Assembly (NCBI GenBank): GCA_018382295.1
Contig: JAGZQF010000011.1
Span: forward strand, 3,297 to 67,296
Reading direction: 5' to 3'
Length of the DNA stretch: 64,000 nucleotides
Source: Collinsella sp.
GTDB lineage: Bacteria > Actinomycetota > Coriobacteriia > Coriobacteriales > Coriobacteriaceae
Below the pieces are notes generated by a model. That model was not told the origin of the DNA. It ran no database searches and was given only the letters and a program-made list of their open reading frames with translations. The position numbers were made by a program, and so were the translations under genes. Shown here piece by piece: positions 54,316 through 63,967 of the stretch. Each line of letters opens with the position of its first letter. The first letter of the stretch is position 1.

Positions 54316-54342
54316 GTGTAGCCCATCAGCTAAGGAGCCGCT

Positions 54343-54723
54343 GTGGACATCATCCTATCCAATTCGAGCGATAAGCCCATCTACGAACAGATATCCTCGC
54401 AGGTCAAAGCTCAAATCCTTTCGGGCACGCTCACTGCGGGAGCCAAACTCCCCAGCATCCGTGCACTCGCGAGCGACCTGGGTGTGAGCGTCATCACCAC
54501 CAAGCGCGCCTACGCCGACCTAGAGCAACTCGGGTTTATCTGCACCGTGCAGGGCAAGGGCTGCTTTGTCGCCGAGGGCAACCAGGAACTCTTGCGCGAA
54601 AACCAGCTCTGCCATATCGAAGAGCTACTTGCGAAAGCGGCGAGCCAAGCCGAAACCCTGGGCGTCACGCGCGACAAACTGCACGAGATGCTCGACCTGG
54701 TAGCCCCCGAAACCATGCAGTAG
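54343..54723 (+). CDS. GntR-family regulator (YtrA subfamily)
   Basis: The 126-residue protein has an N-terminal GntR winged helix (KPIYEQISSQVKAQILSGTL; LPSIRALASDLGVSVITTKRAY) and only a short C-terminal helical region, which defines the YtrA subfamily. These repress adjacent ABC-transporter genes. The GTG follows AAGGAG. First gene of a three-gene operon with an ABC ATPase and permease. Confidence 0.92.
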   Translation: MDIILSNSSDKPIYEQISSQVKAQILSGTLTAGAKLPSIRALASDLGVSVITTKRAYADLEQLGFICTVQGKGCFVAEGNQELLRENQLCHIEELLAKAASQAETLGVTRDKLHEMLDLVAPETMQ

Positions 54724-54746
54724 CCATCTGCAAGAAAGGCTATACC

Positions 54747-55628
54747 ATGCAAAACCTTTTAGAACTCAAAGGCATCTCACGCCGTGTGAGCGACCGCTTT
54801 TCACTACGCGACGTCACGCTCGCTGTGGAGCCCGGCCAGATCGTTGGCTTTGTAGGCGCAAACGGCGCCGGCAAGACAACGACCATTCGCGCCGCGCTCG
54901 GGCTTATAAAGCTCGATGCCGGCGAGGTGCACCTGTTTGGGCAGCGCTGTGGCGCCGACGCGCCCGATGAAACGCAGCGCCATCTACGCTCCCGCGTCGG
55001 TCTTGTCCTGGACACGTGCCCCTTCCCCTCCACGCTCAGGGTGGGCCATATCGAGTCGCTCGTATGCCCGGCGTACCCCACGTGGGACCGCGAAACGTTC
55101 GCCGGATTCATCAACCGATTTGGCCTCGATCCCAAGACAAAGGTCAAGGACCTCTCCCGCGGCATGGGCATGAAACTGCAGCTTGCCTGTGCACTCAGCC
55201 ACAATGCCAAGCTGCTCGTTTTGGACGAAGCCACCGCGGGCCTCGATCCCATGGCACGCGAGGAACTGCTTGATGAGCTGCTTGCCTTTGTCGCCGACGG
55301 CCAGCACAGCGTGTTACTCTCGAGCCACATTACGTCCGACCTCGATCGCACCGCTGATCGCGTCATCTGCATCGAAAATGGCTCGATTATTTTTGACCTG
55401 CCACGCGAGGACATTACCGACCGCGCCGGCATCGCTCACTGCACCCAGGCGCAGGCCGCCGAGCTTATGGCTTGCGTCGAAGGCACCCATGCCGCCCACC
55501 ACGCCTACAGCGTGGACGTGCTCGTGCCCAACCGTCGCGAAACGCTCGAGGCCTTTCCCGAGATTCCCTGCGATCGGGCAACCATTGATGACTATCTGCG
55601 CCTCATGCTGAAAGGGGCTTCGAAATGA
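54747..55628 (+). CDS. ABC transporter ATP-binding protein
   Basis: A 293-residue ATPase with Walker A GANGAGKTT, signature LSRGMGMKLQLA and Walker B LLVLDEAT, followed by an H-loop and a C-terminal extension typical of ABC-2 exporters (YtrB/BcrA-like). It starts 23 bases after the GntR gene and its stop overlaps the permease start (ATGA). Substrate unknown; related operons respond to cell-wall antibiotics. Confidence 0.93.
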   Translation: MQNLLELKGISRRVSDRFSLRDVTLAVEPGQIVGFVGANGAGKTTTIRAALGLIKLDAGEVHLFGQRCGADAPDETQRHLRSRVGLVLDTCPFPSTLRVGHIESLVCPAYPTWDRETFAGFINRFGLDPKTKVKDLSRGMGMKLQLACALSHNAKLLVLDEATAGLDPMAREELLDELLAFVADGQHSVLLSSHITSDLDRTADRVICIENGSIIFDLPREDITDRAGIAHCTQAQAAELMACVEGTHAAHHAYSVDVLVPNRRETLEAFPEIPCDRATIDDYLRLMLKGASK

Positions 55629-56323
55629 AACGCGCCTTTATGTCCGAGCTCGCCATCGTTCGCTCGCTTGCCCCAAGCATTGCGGGTGTCGGCTTGTTCA
55701 TATTCGTCGTGCTGACCCTTGCCAACGCATCGGACGGCGATTCCGGCATGAGCGCCGGCGCCTGCGCGGTCAGTGCCATGTCGCCCATCATGGTCATGAG
55801 CTCGCTGGCCGGCTTCGACAATCAAAACGGATGGGAGCGTTATCGGGCAACGCTGCCCCTCTCGCGCAAAGACATTATTTGTGCCCGTTACCTGAGCGTT
55901 ATTGTCTTCTCCGCCGCCATGGCATGTGCAGCTACGCTTTTGAGTATCGTCGCCATCCCGCTCTTCAACAGCGCGGGCATTCCTTCGACGGGACAGACGG
56001 TCTTTGAAATCGCAATCGCCTCGGCAGCATCGATGCTCATCTCCCTCATGATGGTGTTTTTGGCGCAGCCGCTGTTCTTTCGATTTGGACACATGGAGGC
56101 GCTGCGCCTATCCGTTGGTCTGTTTGCCCTGCTTGGTTGCGGCACCATGGCCACGCTGAGCTCCTCCAACCCCATCAGCAACTGGCTCATGTCGATTGCC
56201 GGAGCGAATCCCGATTCTGCCGTCCTGGGCTGTCTGTGTGCAGGCATCGCCGTGCTGGACCTCGCGCTATGTGCAATCAGCTGCGCTGTCAGCACCAAGG
56301 TTTATCGAGCACGCGATCTGTAA
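55625..56323 (+). CDS. ABC-2-type transporter permease
   Basis: A 232-residue membrane protein with about six helices (the first at ~10-35) and an ABC-2-like central part (NGWERYRATLPLSRKDIICARYL). It overlaps the ATPase gene by 4 bases and completes the exporter. No extracellular domain is apparent. Confidence 0.87.
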   Translation: MKRAFMSELAIVRSLAPSIAGVGLFIFVVLTLANASDGDSGMSAGACAVSAMSPIMVMSSLAGFDNQNGWERYRATLPLSRKDIICARYLSVIVFSAAMACAATLLSIVAIPLFNSAGIPSTGQTVFEIAIASAASMLISLMMVFLAQPLFFRFGHMEALRLSVGLFALLGCGTMATLSSSNPISNWLMSIAGANPDSAVLGCLCAGIAVLDLALCAISCAVSTKVYRARDL

Positions 56324-56773
56324 TCGACGGCTAAAAAAGCTTAGGTGGTACCCCGCTTATTTTTTCAATGTAACGAGGCGGCATAGCGTCACCACCGCCC
56401 TTCACAGCAGGCCGTCTAGTTCTTGGCAACCAAAAAGACACCGTCAGCATATCGAAGGTGAATACTTTTCCGAGAAGTGAACGAGTAAAAACAGTGCCCT
56501 GTAGCATCGACATTTTTAAGGACTCAATTCCTGCGGTTTTTGTCTAAGAATCCTGCAGTTTTGTTCGAAAAAAGTGTGCATGTTCCAGGGGTCCAGATTT
56601 ACTCGTTCACTTCGCGGAAAACCATTCACCTTCGATTCGAGCCTTAACCAAATGCCCTCTCGAACTATGGCCCCTGTCTCACCACAGCGATATCAAAGCT
56701 TCATGGCGGGACGGTATCATCGGACGAGCGCCGTAAATCTGGCGCGGTCGTTCTTTGGGGAGGCATTTCACCC
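56324..56773. other. Gene-free region with a long inverted repeat
   Basis: Outside the repeat at 56451-56636 I saw no convincing gene here. An AT-rich weak hairpin follows the permease stop (about 56332-56366). Short open frames inside the region are explained by the repeat arms. Confidence 0.6.
56451..56636. repeat. Long imperfect inverted repeat (62-bp arms)
   Basis: Arms 56451-56512 and 56575-56636 pair imperfectly over their full length; the best part is AAGTGAACGAGTAAA against TTTACTCGTTCACTT. The 62-base centre holds two direct copies of TCCTGCRGTTTTTG-like sequence. It resembles a MITE or a structured RNA. Confidence 0.8.
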
Positions 56774-57649
56774 GTGTCGTGGGTCGCAGCAGCATTTGTG
56801 TCGGCTTTCTTTGCCGGCGTCACATCTGTCCTGGCCAAATGCGGCATCAAGCAGACCGACTCCGATGTCGCGACGGCCATTCGCACCTGCGTGGTGCTCG
56901 TTTTCGCCTGGGCAATGGCGGGCATTTCTGGATCCATTGGAACCATCGGCAGCATCGAACCCAGATCTTGGCTCTTTCTCGTCCTCTCGGGACTCGCTAC
57001 CGGTGCTTCGTGGATCTGTTACTTTAAGGCGTTGGGCATCGGAGACGTCAATAAGGTCGTACCGGTCGACAAGATGAGCACCGTACTCGCCGCACTGATC
57101 GCCATCGTGCTTTTTGGCGAGACGGGCAACCTTGCGGTTAAGCTCGTGGGAACCGCTGTCATCACCCTCGGCACGTTTTTAATGATCGAGAAGAAGCAGT
57201 CTGCCGGACCCGAGCAGCAGCAAGACCGGACCTGGCTCGCTTACGCCCTCGGCGCCGCCGTGTTCGCGGCGCTCACGTCCATCCTTGCCAAGGTTGGCAT
57301 CGAAGGCGTCGAGTCAAACCTGGCCACGGCAATCCGCACCTGCGTGGTACTGGTTATGGCATGGGCGATCGTGGCAGCCAAGGGAAAACTGGATCAGGTC
57401 GCGCACGCTGACCGGCGCGAACTCACATTTCTCGCAACATCGGGCATCGCGACCGGAGCATCGTGGCTGCTCTATTACTACGCCATCGCCACAGGCCAGG
57501 TGAGCGTCGTGGTGCAGATCGACAAACTATCGATTGTCGTATCAGTACTATTTGCGCGCCTGGCATTCAACGAAAAACTCTCACGGCGCAGCACCATCGG
57601 TCTCGCCCTCATCGTACTGGGCACCGCCGCGCTCGCAGTTTGGAAGTAG
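56774..57649 (+). CDS. EamA/DMT-family transporter
   Basis: A 291-residue protein with ten membrane helices in two clearly homologous EamA repeats: VLAKCGIKQTDSDVATAIRTCVV in the first and ILAKVGIEGVESNLATAIRTCVV in the second, an unusually strong internal repeat. Substrate unknown. The GTG at 56774 follows GGGGAGG at a long distance, so the start is the least certain part. Confidence 0.85.
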   Translation: MSWVAAAFVSAFFAGVTSVLAKCGIKQTDSDVATAIRTCVVLVFAWAMAGISGSIGTIGSIEPRSWLFLVLSGLATGASWICYFKALGIGDVNKVVPVDKMSTVLAALIAIVLFGETGNLAVKLVGTAVITLGTFLMIEKKQSAGPEQQQDRTWLAYALGAAVFAALTSILAKVGIEGVESNLATAIRTCVVLVMAWAIVAAKGKLDQVAHADRRELTFLATSGIATGASWLLYYYAIATGQVSVVVQIDKLSIVVSVLFARLAFNEKLSRRSTIGLALIVLGTAALAVWK

Positions 57650-57664
57650 CGCGGCCAGCAGCCG

Positions 57665-58456
57665 CTACATCCTCACACCTGGCTTAGGATGCCTGTACTG
57701 ACCGTGGGATGCTGTGCGCTTACCGTGCGAGATGGCAAATTTGGGACAACAGTGCAGGCAACGAAGGCAGGCTGCGCACTCCGGCTTTGTCCAGACGGGA
57801 AGGCCGTCGCGCATCTCAATCGCCGCCATGGGGCAGCGCTTGGCACACAGGCCGCAGCCGATGCAGCGATCGGCATCGACGGCAAACTTGCTCGTCTGTT
57901 GCATGCGCGGCAGCCCAATTGCGTGATACGCGCACGATGCAAACAGAGGCACGCGATGGCGCATCATATTGCCCGTGCGCCGCTCCCGCACCGCCTCGAT
58001 CACAGCATCAATCTGCGCCTCAGCAGCCCTATTGATACCCTCAACCTTTTGAGGGTCAGACAGGTCGAAAACAGGCGTCCAGGTATCAGGCATCTTGACG
58101 CTCATCGCCGCATCTAACTCGAGCCCACGCTCGTGTAGCAGATCGCGGGCGAACTTGGCCGATTGCCCGGTCGTCGAACCATATGTCGAGACATAGAACG
58201 TATAGGGGCGCTCGCCGCCCTTTGTGCCGGCAGCAACCGATAGGTCGACAGTCTTCAAAAACTCGATCATTGGCGCCGGCAAGCCCCAGGCGTATACCGG
58301 GGCGACAAACCCCAACCGACAGGGGCCTTCCATCACAGCGAGGTGAAGGATCTCGGCATCAAAGCGCTCAATCGACATAACCCTGTCGTCCGTCGCCGCC
58401 GCAATGCGACGCGCCACATGCTCGCTGTTCCCTGTCGCGCTAAAGTACAGGATCAT
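57665..58456 (-). CDS. EFR1-type flavodoxin-ferredoxin protein
   Basis: The 263-residue protein joins a flavodoxin-like domain (MILYFSATGNSEHVARRIA) to two [4Fe-4S] motifs (CIGCGLCAKRCP and CAACLRCLHCCP). EFR1 proteins are thought to transfer electrons from flavin to iron-sulfur acceptors in anaerobes. The ATG at 58456 follows AGGGG; a frame extended to 58747 has arginine-rich out-of-family sequence and overlaps the ClC gene. Confidence 0.9.
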   Translation of the reverse strand: MILYFSATGNSEHVARRIAAATDDRVMSIERFDAEILHLAVMEGPCRLGFVAPVYAWGLPAPMIEFLKTVDLSVAAGTKGGERPYTFYVSTYGSTTGQSAKFARDLLHERGLELDAAMSVKMPDTWTPVFDLSDPQKVEGINRAAEAQIDAVIEAVRERRTGNMMRHRVPLFASCAYHAIGLPRMQQTSKFAVDADRCIGCGLCAKRCPMAAIEMRDGLPVWTKPECAACLRCLHCCPKFAISHGKRTASHGQYRHPKPGVRM

Positions 58457-58491
58457 CTCGTACCCCTGGAATTGACTCGTGAAAAACCGCG

Positions 58492-59781
58492 CTACTTGCG
58501 CAGCGGCTTGGGCAGTGGAATGCCGGCGGCGATAACGGCCGCGATGATCATGCAGACGATACCCTTGAGTGGGAAGCACATGAGCAGCAGGCCCACGACC
58601 ATGACCGGCTGACGCATGACCGCACCCATCGTCGATGCCGTGCAGACGGCGACGCAAAAGACCGGATCTGCGCCGGTGAGGATGGCAAGGCCATAGCCCA
58701 GGCTTACGCCCGAGAAGATAACCGGGAAGAAGTGGCCGCCGCGCCAACCAAGGTTGATGAGGGCGGGCGTCAGCATGGCCTTAACAAGACCGGTCGCGAT
58801 AAGCACGCCAGCGGGAATGGTCAGATAGGTTTCCATGAGCACGTCGGCCTGGGTCTCGCCGGCAAACATGGTGTAGGGCAGGACCGTGCCGCAGATGGCG
58901 AGCGCCAGACCGGCTAGCATGGCCTTGACGACAGGACGCTCCCCTATGGCATGGGCAAGCGCTTCGCTCGCGTGCTCAGAGACAAAGTACAGCCAGCCGC
59001 AGATTGTTCCGATCAGCGACAGAGGAATGAGCCAGGTAAGCTCCAGATTGCCTACCTCGGCGGCCTCGAACCTGGGCATGCCCATGCCGCCGCCCACAAG
59101 CTGGCCAAGCAGCAGGTAGGTGCCCAGACCGCCGGCAATCGCAATGCCGTAGACCACGGTCTTCTGTGCCTTGGGCAGCTTGATCGTGATCTCGTCGGAC
59201 GCAGAGCCCTCGTCGCCATCGGCGCTACCGGCAAGCGGCGCCACAAAGCCAAAGACGGGCGCGGTAAAGAGCGCCGTCAACGCGGCCTGGGTACCCAGCA
59301 GCGTGAGCTCCCTAAACTCGGCGCCAAAGCGGCGCATACGGTCGCCGACCCAGCTGCACAGACCAGCGATAACGCCGGTCAGGCCGGCCTCCGGTCCAAT
59401 GCTTCCGCCAAACAGCAGCGGCAGTAATGCCGCGAGCGAAAGCTTGCCCAGGTTGTCGTACGGGTAGCGCCCATCTTGCTTAACCTTAGCCATCACCTGG
59501 TTGAGGTCATCGGTCTTGGTGCCTGTCATCTTCTCGTACAGACCGATTAACAGGCCGCCCAACAGGCAGACAAAAAACGGGTACGGCAAAAAGCCAAACG
59601 GGCCGCTGGCGAGCTCGGGCGAAGCGACGCCCAGCGCGCGCGGAATCTCGGTCCATAGATAGTCGATACCGTGCTCCATCGCAAAAAAGAACAGCCAGAC
59701 CGCGGCACCCGCGAACGCACCGGTCACGGCAACGCTAACTAAAAACAGCGCGCGGTTTGTGGGTTTGGCAAGGCTATCCAT
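58492..59781 (-). CDS. ClC-family chloride channel/antiporter
   Basis: A 429-residue membrane protein with the ClC selectivity elements GGSIGPEAGLTG and GWRGGHFFP and about 16 helices. Whether it is a channel or Cl-/H+ antiporter depends on the gating Glu; GPEAG provides one at the expected place. The ATG follows GGAGG. Confidence 0.9.
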   Translation of the reverse strand: MDSLAKPTNRALFLVSVAVTGAFAGAAVWLFFFAMEHGIDYLWTEIPRALGVASPELASGPFGFLPYPFFVCLLGGLLIGLYEKMTGTKTDDLNQVMAKVKQDGRYPYDNLGKLSLAALLPLLFGGSIGPEAGLTGVIAGLCSWVGDRMRRFGAEFRELTLLGTQAALTALFTAPVFGFVAPLAGSADGDEGSASDEITIKLPKAQKTVVYGIAIAGGLGTYLLLGQLVGGGMGMPRFEAAEVGNLELTWLIPLSLIGTICGWLYFVSEHASEALAHAIGERPVVKAMLAGLALAICGTVLPYTMFAGETQADVLMETYLTIPAGVLIATGLVKAMLTPALINLGWRGGHFFPVIFSGVSLGYGLAILTGADPVFCVAVCTASTMGAVMRQPVMVVGLLLMCFPLKGIVCMIIAAVIAAGIPLPKPLRK

Positions 59782-59906
59782 CGAGTCCTCCCGCGGTCAA
59801 AGTCGACATAGATACGTTTTATTGTAGAGCGAGCGTTGCCCGAACGAGCCAACCGTCTGCGCCGCAAACGGCACCATTGGGAGCCAAAGTGGAGCAGGCT
59901 CAAGAC

Positions 59907-60440
59907 TTATCCGTTGATAATCGAGGCAATCTCGCGCAAATCGTCAGCAAAGTAGATGCCGTGCTGGCGCTTCAGGCTCGAAAGCCCCTTATCGATCATG
60001 TGCCCGAGCAGCGCCTTGAGGTCGTTGTAGTAACCGTCCAGGTTATACAGGATGCACGGAGCACTCAGGTGCCCCAACGACACCGCGGACATGACCTCGG
60101 CAATCTCCTCGAGCGTGCCCGTGCCACCGGGAAAGGCGATGAACGCATCGCCGAGCTCAATCATCTTGGCCTTGCGCTCCGCCATATCACTCGTCACGAT
60201 GAGGTCGTCGATACCGTCATGTTGAAACTCGGCCTCGATAAAAAAGCTCGGCTCCACACCCGTCACGTGTCCGCCAGCATCGAGCACGCTATCGGCGAGC
60301 GCACCCATCAGGCCCGATTTGGACCCGCCGTATACCAGCGCGTGTCCGTTGGCGCCAATCCAGTTGCCCAGCTCCTGCACCGCGGGCAGAAACGCCGGGT
60401 CATTGCCGGCACTGGCACCCAGATACACGGTGATATTCAT
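59907..60440 (-). CDS. LOG-family (TIGR00730-type) protein
   Basis: A 177-residue Rossmann-fold protein with GGSKSGLMGALADSVL and the PGGTGTLEE motif. Members act as cytokinin-riboside-phosphate phosphoribohydrolases (LOG) or related nucleotide hydrolases; the bacterial role is often unclear. The ATG follows GAGGGGG. Confidence 0.9.
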   Translation of the reverse strand: MNITVYLGASAGNDPAFLPAVQELGNWIGANGHALVYGGSKSGLMGALADSVLDAGGHVTGVEPSFFIEAEFQHDGIDDLIVTSDMAERKAKMIELGDAFIAFPGGTGTLEEIAEVMSAVSLGHLSAPCILYNLDGYYNDLKALLGHMIDKGLSSLKRQHGIYFADDLREIASIING

Positions 60441-60476
60441 ATTCAGTCCCCCTCATCGTGACGCGCGGCGCCCGTC

Positions 60477-60902
60477 CTAGCGTTGGCGGCGGCGATATTC
60501 GCGCACGCGACGCGAAAGATCGGCAAGCTCGTCGCGATCGAGCTCTTCCAAATGCTCCAGATCATCCATAAAGCGCGCCATGGTGTCCTTTTGGCGCATC
60601 TTGATAAGCGTATTGCAGTAGTTCACCGCCACGCCCGTGAGCATGGCGATGTAGAAGATGCTGATAACGCTCAAGACGACGGTAATGGCGCGGGCAACCG
60701 GTGTCTCGGCCGGAATGTCGCCAAAGCCGATGGTCGAGACCGTCTCAAAGCTAAACCACAGGCCATCGCCAAACGTGAGGGTCGTGGGCTCGGACAGCCA
60801 GACGGCCGTCGAGCACAGCAGATAGAAGACGAGGAACAGCTCCGTAATGCGCACGAAGCCCGCCTGGCGCAACACGTCGGCAAGCGTCCTGAGCTTTTTC
60901 AT
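60477..60902 (-). CDS. Two-helix K+ channel (pore domain only)
   Basis: A 141-residue protein with two membrane helices around a pore loop containing TIGFGD, the potassium selectivity filter. No RCK domain follows; the C-terminus is a charged helix. It may form a tetramer regulated by unknown means. The ATG at 60902 follows GGAAGGGG; an upstream GTG is less likely. Confidence 0.88.
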   Translation of the reverse strand: MKKLRTLADVLRQAGFVRITELFLVFYLLCSTAVWLSEPTTLTFGDGLWFSFETVSTIGFGDIPAETPVARAITVVLSVISIFYIAMLTGVAVNYCNTLIKMRQKDTMARFMDDLEHLEELDRDELADLSRRVREYRRRQR

Positions 60903-60958
60903 CGCGACCCCTTCCACGGACAACCAATCACGTTCGCTCGGTATTGTCCCACAACCGT

Positions 60959-61012
60959 CAGTTAGGGACGTTCCTTTTGTGCCGGCAGAAAGGGACTGTC
61001 CCCAACTGCCGG
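60959..61012. repeat. GGGAC-family palindrome
   Basis: CAGTTAGGGACG and CCCCAACTG, with inner GCCGGCAG and CTGCCGG, form imperfect arms. Part matches positions 78-97 in inverted orientation. Confidence 0.7.
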
Positions 61013-61099
61013 GCGGAACCGTTTAGCGGTGCCGCTGCCGGCTGGGCAGGCTGAGCTGGTATCCTTATGCGGTAATGTCTCGATTCGTTAGGATTGCAT

Positions 61100-63967
61100 G
61101 TGAGAGCTGCCACTGTCCTTCGTTCAGTTATATGTCGCACCCTGGCCGCCGCGCTTACCGCGCTCGCCGTACTGAGCGCCGTCGCGCCCGCCCCTGTCTT
61201 TGCCGCCGACTCCGATCAGCAGGTCAAAACGGTCCGTGTCGGCTGGCTCGTCAACAACGAGGGCTTCCAGGACGGCACCCCCGGCGAGCGTCTCTCGGGA
61301 TGGGGTTACGAGTACCTCCAGACTCTGTCGTACTACACGCCCGGCTGGCGGTACGAATACGTCTCCGGCACCTTCACCGAGCTTATGGACATGCTCGAGG
61401 CGGGCGAGATCGACCTCATGCCCAACATCTCCTACTCCGAGGAACGCGCCCAAAAGCTGCTCTTTTCCTCGAACCCCGAGGGCACCGAGCGCTACTTCAT
61501 CTACGCCAAGCCCGATCGCGACGATCTGGCCAAGGGTGACCCCCGAGCGCTCCAAGGCCTTACCATCGGCTGCAACCCCGGCGTTATGCAAACCTTCGTT
61601 GGCCAGCAGTGGCTCGCCAACGAAGGCATTACCTGCACCTATAAAGAAATCGACACTGGCGGTGCCCTCTTTGACGCGCTCGCAAACAACGAGGTCGATG
61701 CCATCATCATGAACGACACGACCTCGTCGCCCAGCGCCTCCCCCATGTTCTACATTGGTTCGAGCGACTACTTTTTTGCCGTCCCCAAAAGCCGCTCCGA
61801 CCTGATGGACGACATCAATGCCGCCATGTCGGCAATCGCCCGCGTCAACCCACGCTATATCGACGAAGTCAAATCTAACTACTCGGCCCAAAACAGCGGT
61901 TCATCATCGCTCAACGGCCCCGAACGTTCCTGGCTCAAAGCAAATGACAACACCATCACGCTCGGCTACATTACGGGCAAACTCCCCTACTGCAACGAAG
62001 ACGAAGACGGCAAAATGGAAGGCTCGCTCGCATCGCTTGCGACGACGCTGCACGATAAATTTGGCATTACGGTCAAAACCGTCCCCTTTGATAGCTACAA
62101 GATGATGTCAAAGGCCCTGTCAAAGGGAAGCATAGACGTTGCGCTGCCGGTATACCGAGATTACTGGTTTGCCGAGCAAACAGGCGTTGCGCAGTCGGTA
62201 TCGTTGGGGACCATATCCCTCACCGCCATCCACACCGGCAGCGACCTGAACAAAGACCTTCAGAACATCGCCTGTACCAAATCATCGTTTGTCAACAAAA
62301 ATGCACTTGAAAGCCTGTTCCCCACAGCGACCGTGACCGAATACCAATCCGACGATGAAGCGTTCGACGCCCTCAGAAAGGGAACGGCGCACTGCATCGT
62401 CGCTCCCAGCTCACGCATAAAAACCATCGGCGACCGTCATGATCTCAAGGACTACGAGACGGTCGAGCTCCCTGACACCTGTGAGCTCTCGTGCTGGATT
62501 TCGCGCGGAAAGCCCGAGCTGCTGGGAATCATCAACAAGGGCATCATCAATGCCGGAGAATCGCTCTCCGCAAGCAATTACTCCTCCACGTCGTACACGA
62601 CCCAGGAATCAGACACGCTTCAATTCCTTTTTCGCAACCGCACCGCCATTGCCGCTACCCTCATCGGTATGTTGTCGGTCGGCATCGTCCTGCTCATCTG
62701 GGCACTCGTGCGCGCTCGAACCGAGCGCAAAAAAGCCGATGCTGCCAACGCCGCTAAGACGGCATTCCTCACGCGTATGAGCCACGACATCCGTACGCCG
62801 CTCAACGGTATCCTGGGCCTTATCGAGATCGAGGAATTGAAGGAAGGCGATATCCAGGTCGCCCGCGAGAGCCGTGCCAAGGCGCGCGTTGCCGCCAATC
62901 ACCTGCTCTCGCTGATCAACGACATCCTCGAGATGGGCAAAATCGAAGACCGCAAGCTAACACTGGAGCATACGCCTTTTAACCTCAAAGAGCTCTGTGA
63001 CGATACACTGGTGCTGTGCAAGCTCCGCGCGTCCAGTAACGGCATCACCATGCAGGACAATAGTCTGCCGTACGCCACGGGGCCATACATGATCGGCAGT
63101 CCCACCCATATCCGACAGATCATGATCAACCTGTTAGACAACAGCATTAAGTACAACAAGCACGGCGGCTCCGTCACCTTTAGTTCAAAGACCAAGCCAC
63201 TCGATAACGGGCGCGCGCTCTTTTGCTTTAGCGTTTCGGATACCGGCATTGGCATGACTCCCAAGTTTTTAAAGCATATCTATGAGCCGTTTGCCCAAGA
63301 AGGTGACGATGCGCGCAGCAAGTTCCAAGGAACCGGCATGGGCATGCCAATCGTCAAGTCGCTTATTGAACTGATGGGCGGCACCATCGAAGTCACCAGT
63401 GAGCTCCATGTGGGCACCTCGTTCTACGTGGAGATTCCGCTCGATATCGACGAGAATCCCCAGGCGCGGGCGAATACGGTTGAGAGTGCGCCCGACTGCT
63501 CGCTCGCCGACATGAACGTGCTGCTCGCCGAAGACAACGAATTGAATGCCGAGATTGCCCAGACGCTGCTAGAATCCGAGGGCGTCGTGGTCACCCGCGC
63601 CGCCAACGGCAACGAAGTCGTCGATCTGTACCTGTCTCATCCCGCCGGCAGCTTCGATGCGATCCTGATGGACATTATGATGCCGGACATGGACGGTTAC
63701 GAGGCAACCCGCGCGATTCGTCTGAGCGAGAAGGTCGATGCAGCCGATATCCCCATCATCGCGCTCACCGCCAATGCCTTTGCCGAAGACGCCAAGGCGG
63801 CACACGACGCCGGCATGAACGCCCATCTGTCCAAACCGCTCGACTTTAACAAGCTCAAAAACATACTCGCCCGCATCAAGAAAAACGGATCCGTTTCGCT
63901 ATCCTTGATTCTCATTTTCATTGCAACAGCCTCAGGACTCAGCGCAACGCGTTGCGCTGAGTCCTGA
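61100..63967 (+). CDS. BvgS-like hybrid histidine kinase with two substrate-binding sensors
   Basis: The 955-residue protein has a signal peptide (to ~36), two tandem SBP_bac_3 sensor domains (~45-260 and ~285-505), a membrane helix (~535-557), HisKA with phospho-His in FLTRMSHDIRTPLNG, HATPase (~690-795, DTGIGMT, GTGMGMPIVKS) and a receiver (~815-930) with phospho-Asp in ILMDIMMPDMDGYEA. Layout matches BvgS/EvgS without the PAS and HPt domains. The GTG at 61100 follows AGGA; TTG at 61094 is possible. A short hydrophobic tail after the receiver is encoded partly by the palindrome at 63929-63970. No partner regulator is in view. Confidence 0.9.
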   Translation: MRAATVLRSVICRTLAAALTALAVLSAVAPAPVFAADSDQQVKTVRVGWLVNNEGFQDGTPGERLSGWGYEYLQTLSYYTPGWRYEYVSGTFTELMDMLEAGEIDLMPNISYSEERAQKLLFSSNPEGTERYFIYAKPDRDDLAKGDPRALQGLTIGCNPGVMQTFVGQQWLANEGITCTYKEIDTGGALFDALANNEVDAIIMNDTTSSPSASPMFYIGSSDYFFAVPKSRSDLMDDINAAMSAIARVNPRYIDEVKSNYSAQNSGSSSLNGPERSWLKANDNTITLGYITGKLPYCNEDEDGKMEGSLASLATTLHDKFGITVKTVPFDSYKMMSKALSKGSIDVALPVYRDYWFAEQTGVAQSVSLGTISLTAIHTGSDLNKDLQNIACTKSSFVNKNALESLFPTATVTEYQSDDEAFDALRKGTAHCIVAPSSRIKTIGDRHDLKDYETVELPDTCELSCWISRGKPELLGIINKGIINAGESLSASNYSSTSYTTQESDTLQFLFRNRTAIAATLIGMLSVGIVLLIWALVRARTERKKADAANAAKTAFLTRMSHDIRTPLNGILGLIEIEELKEGDIQVARESRAKARVAANHLLSLINDILEMGKIEDRKLTLEHTPFNLKELCDDTLVLCKLRASSNGITMQDNSLPYATGPYMIGSPTHIRQIMINLLDNSIKYNKHGGSVTFSSKTKPLDNGRALFCFSVSDTGIGMTPKFLKHIYEPFAQEGDDARSKFQGTGMGMPIVKSLIELMGGTIEVTSELHVGTSFYVEIPLDIDENPQARANTVESAPDCSLADMNVLLAEDNELNAEIAQTLLESEGVVVTRAANGNEVVDLYLSHPAGSFDAILMDIMMPDMDGYEATRAIRLSEKVDAADIPIIALTANAFAEDAKAAHDAGMNAHLSKPLDFNKLKNILARIKKNGSVSLSLILIFIATASGLSATRCAES

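Larger units (their letters stand above)
53986..54342. other. Gene-free region between prfC and the GntR operon
   Basis: This 357-base stretch holds the prfC leader, two inverted-repeat elements (54092-54156 and 54176-54232) and the GntR operon promoter with its operator-like dyad (54282-54315). I saw no coding sequence. Confidence 0.7.

Noticed and set aside
56331..56700. Two short protein genes with similar starts (FTRSL and GKxFTFD) on opposite strands
   Set aside because: They arise from the two arms of the inverted repeat; substitutions between arms change amino acids freely and no ribosome site precedes either.
58457..58747. N-terminal extension of the EFR1 protein
   Set aside because: Arg/His-rich, outside the family, overlaps the ClC gene, and a good ribosome site exists at MILYF.
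63880..63967. Frameshift explaining the hydrophobic kinase C-terminus
   Set aside because: The receiver domain is complete before the tail, and no alternative frame restores a recognisable continuation; the palindrome is the simpler explanation.
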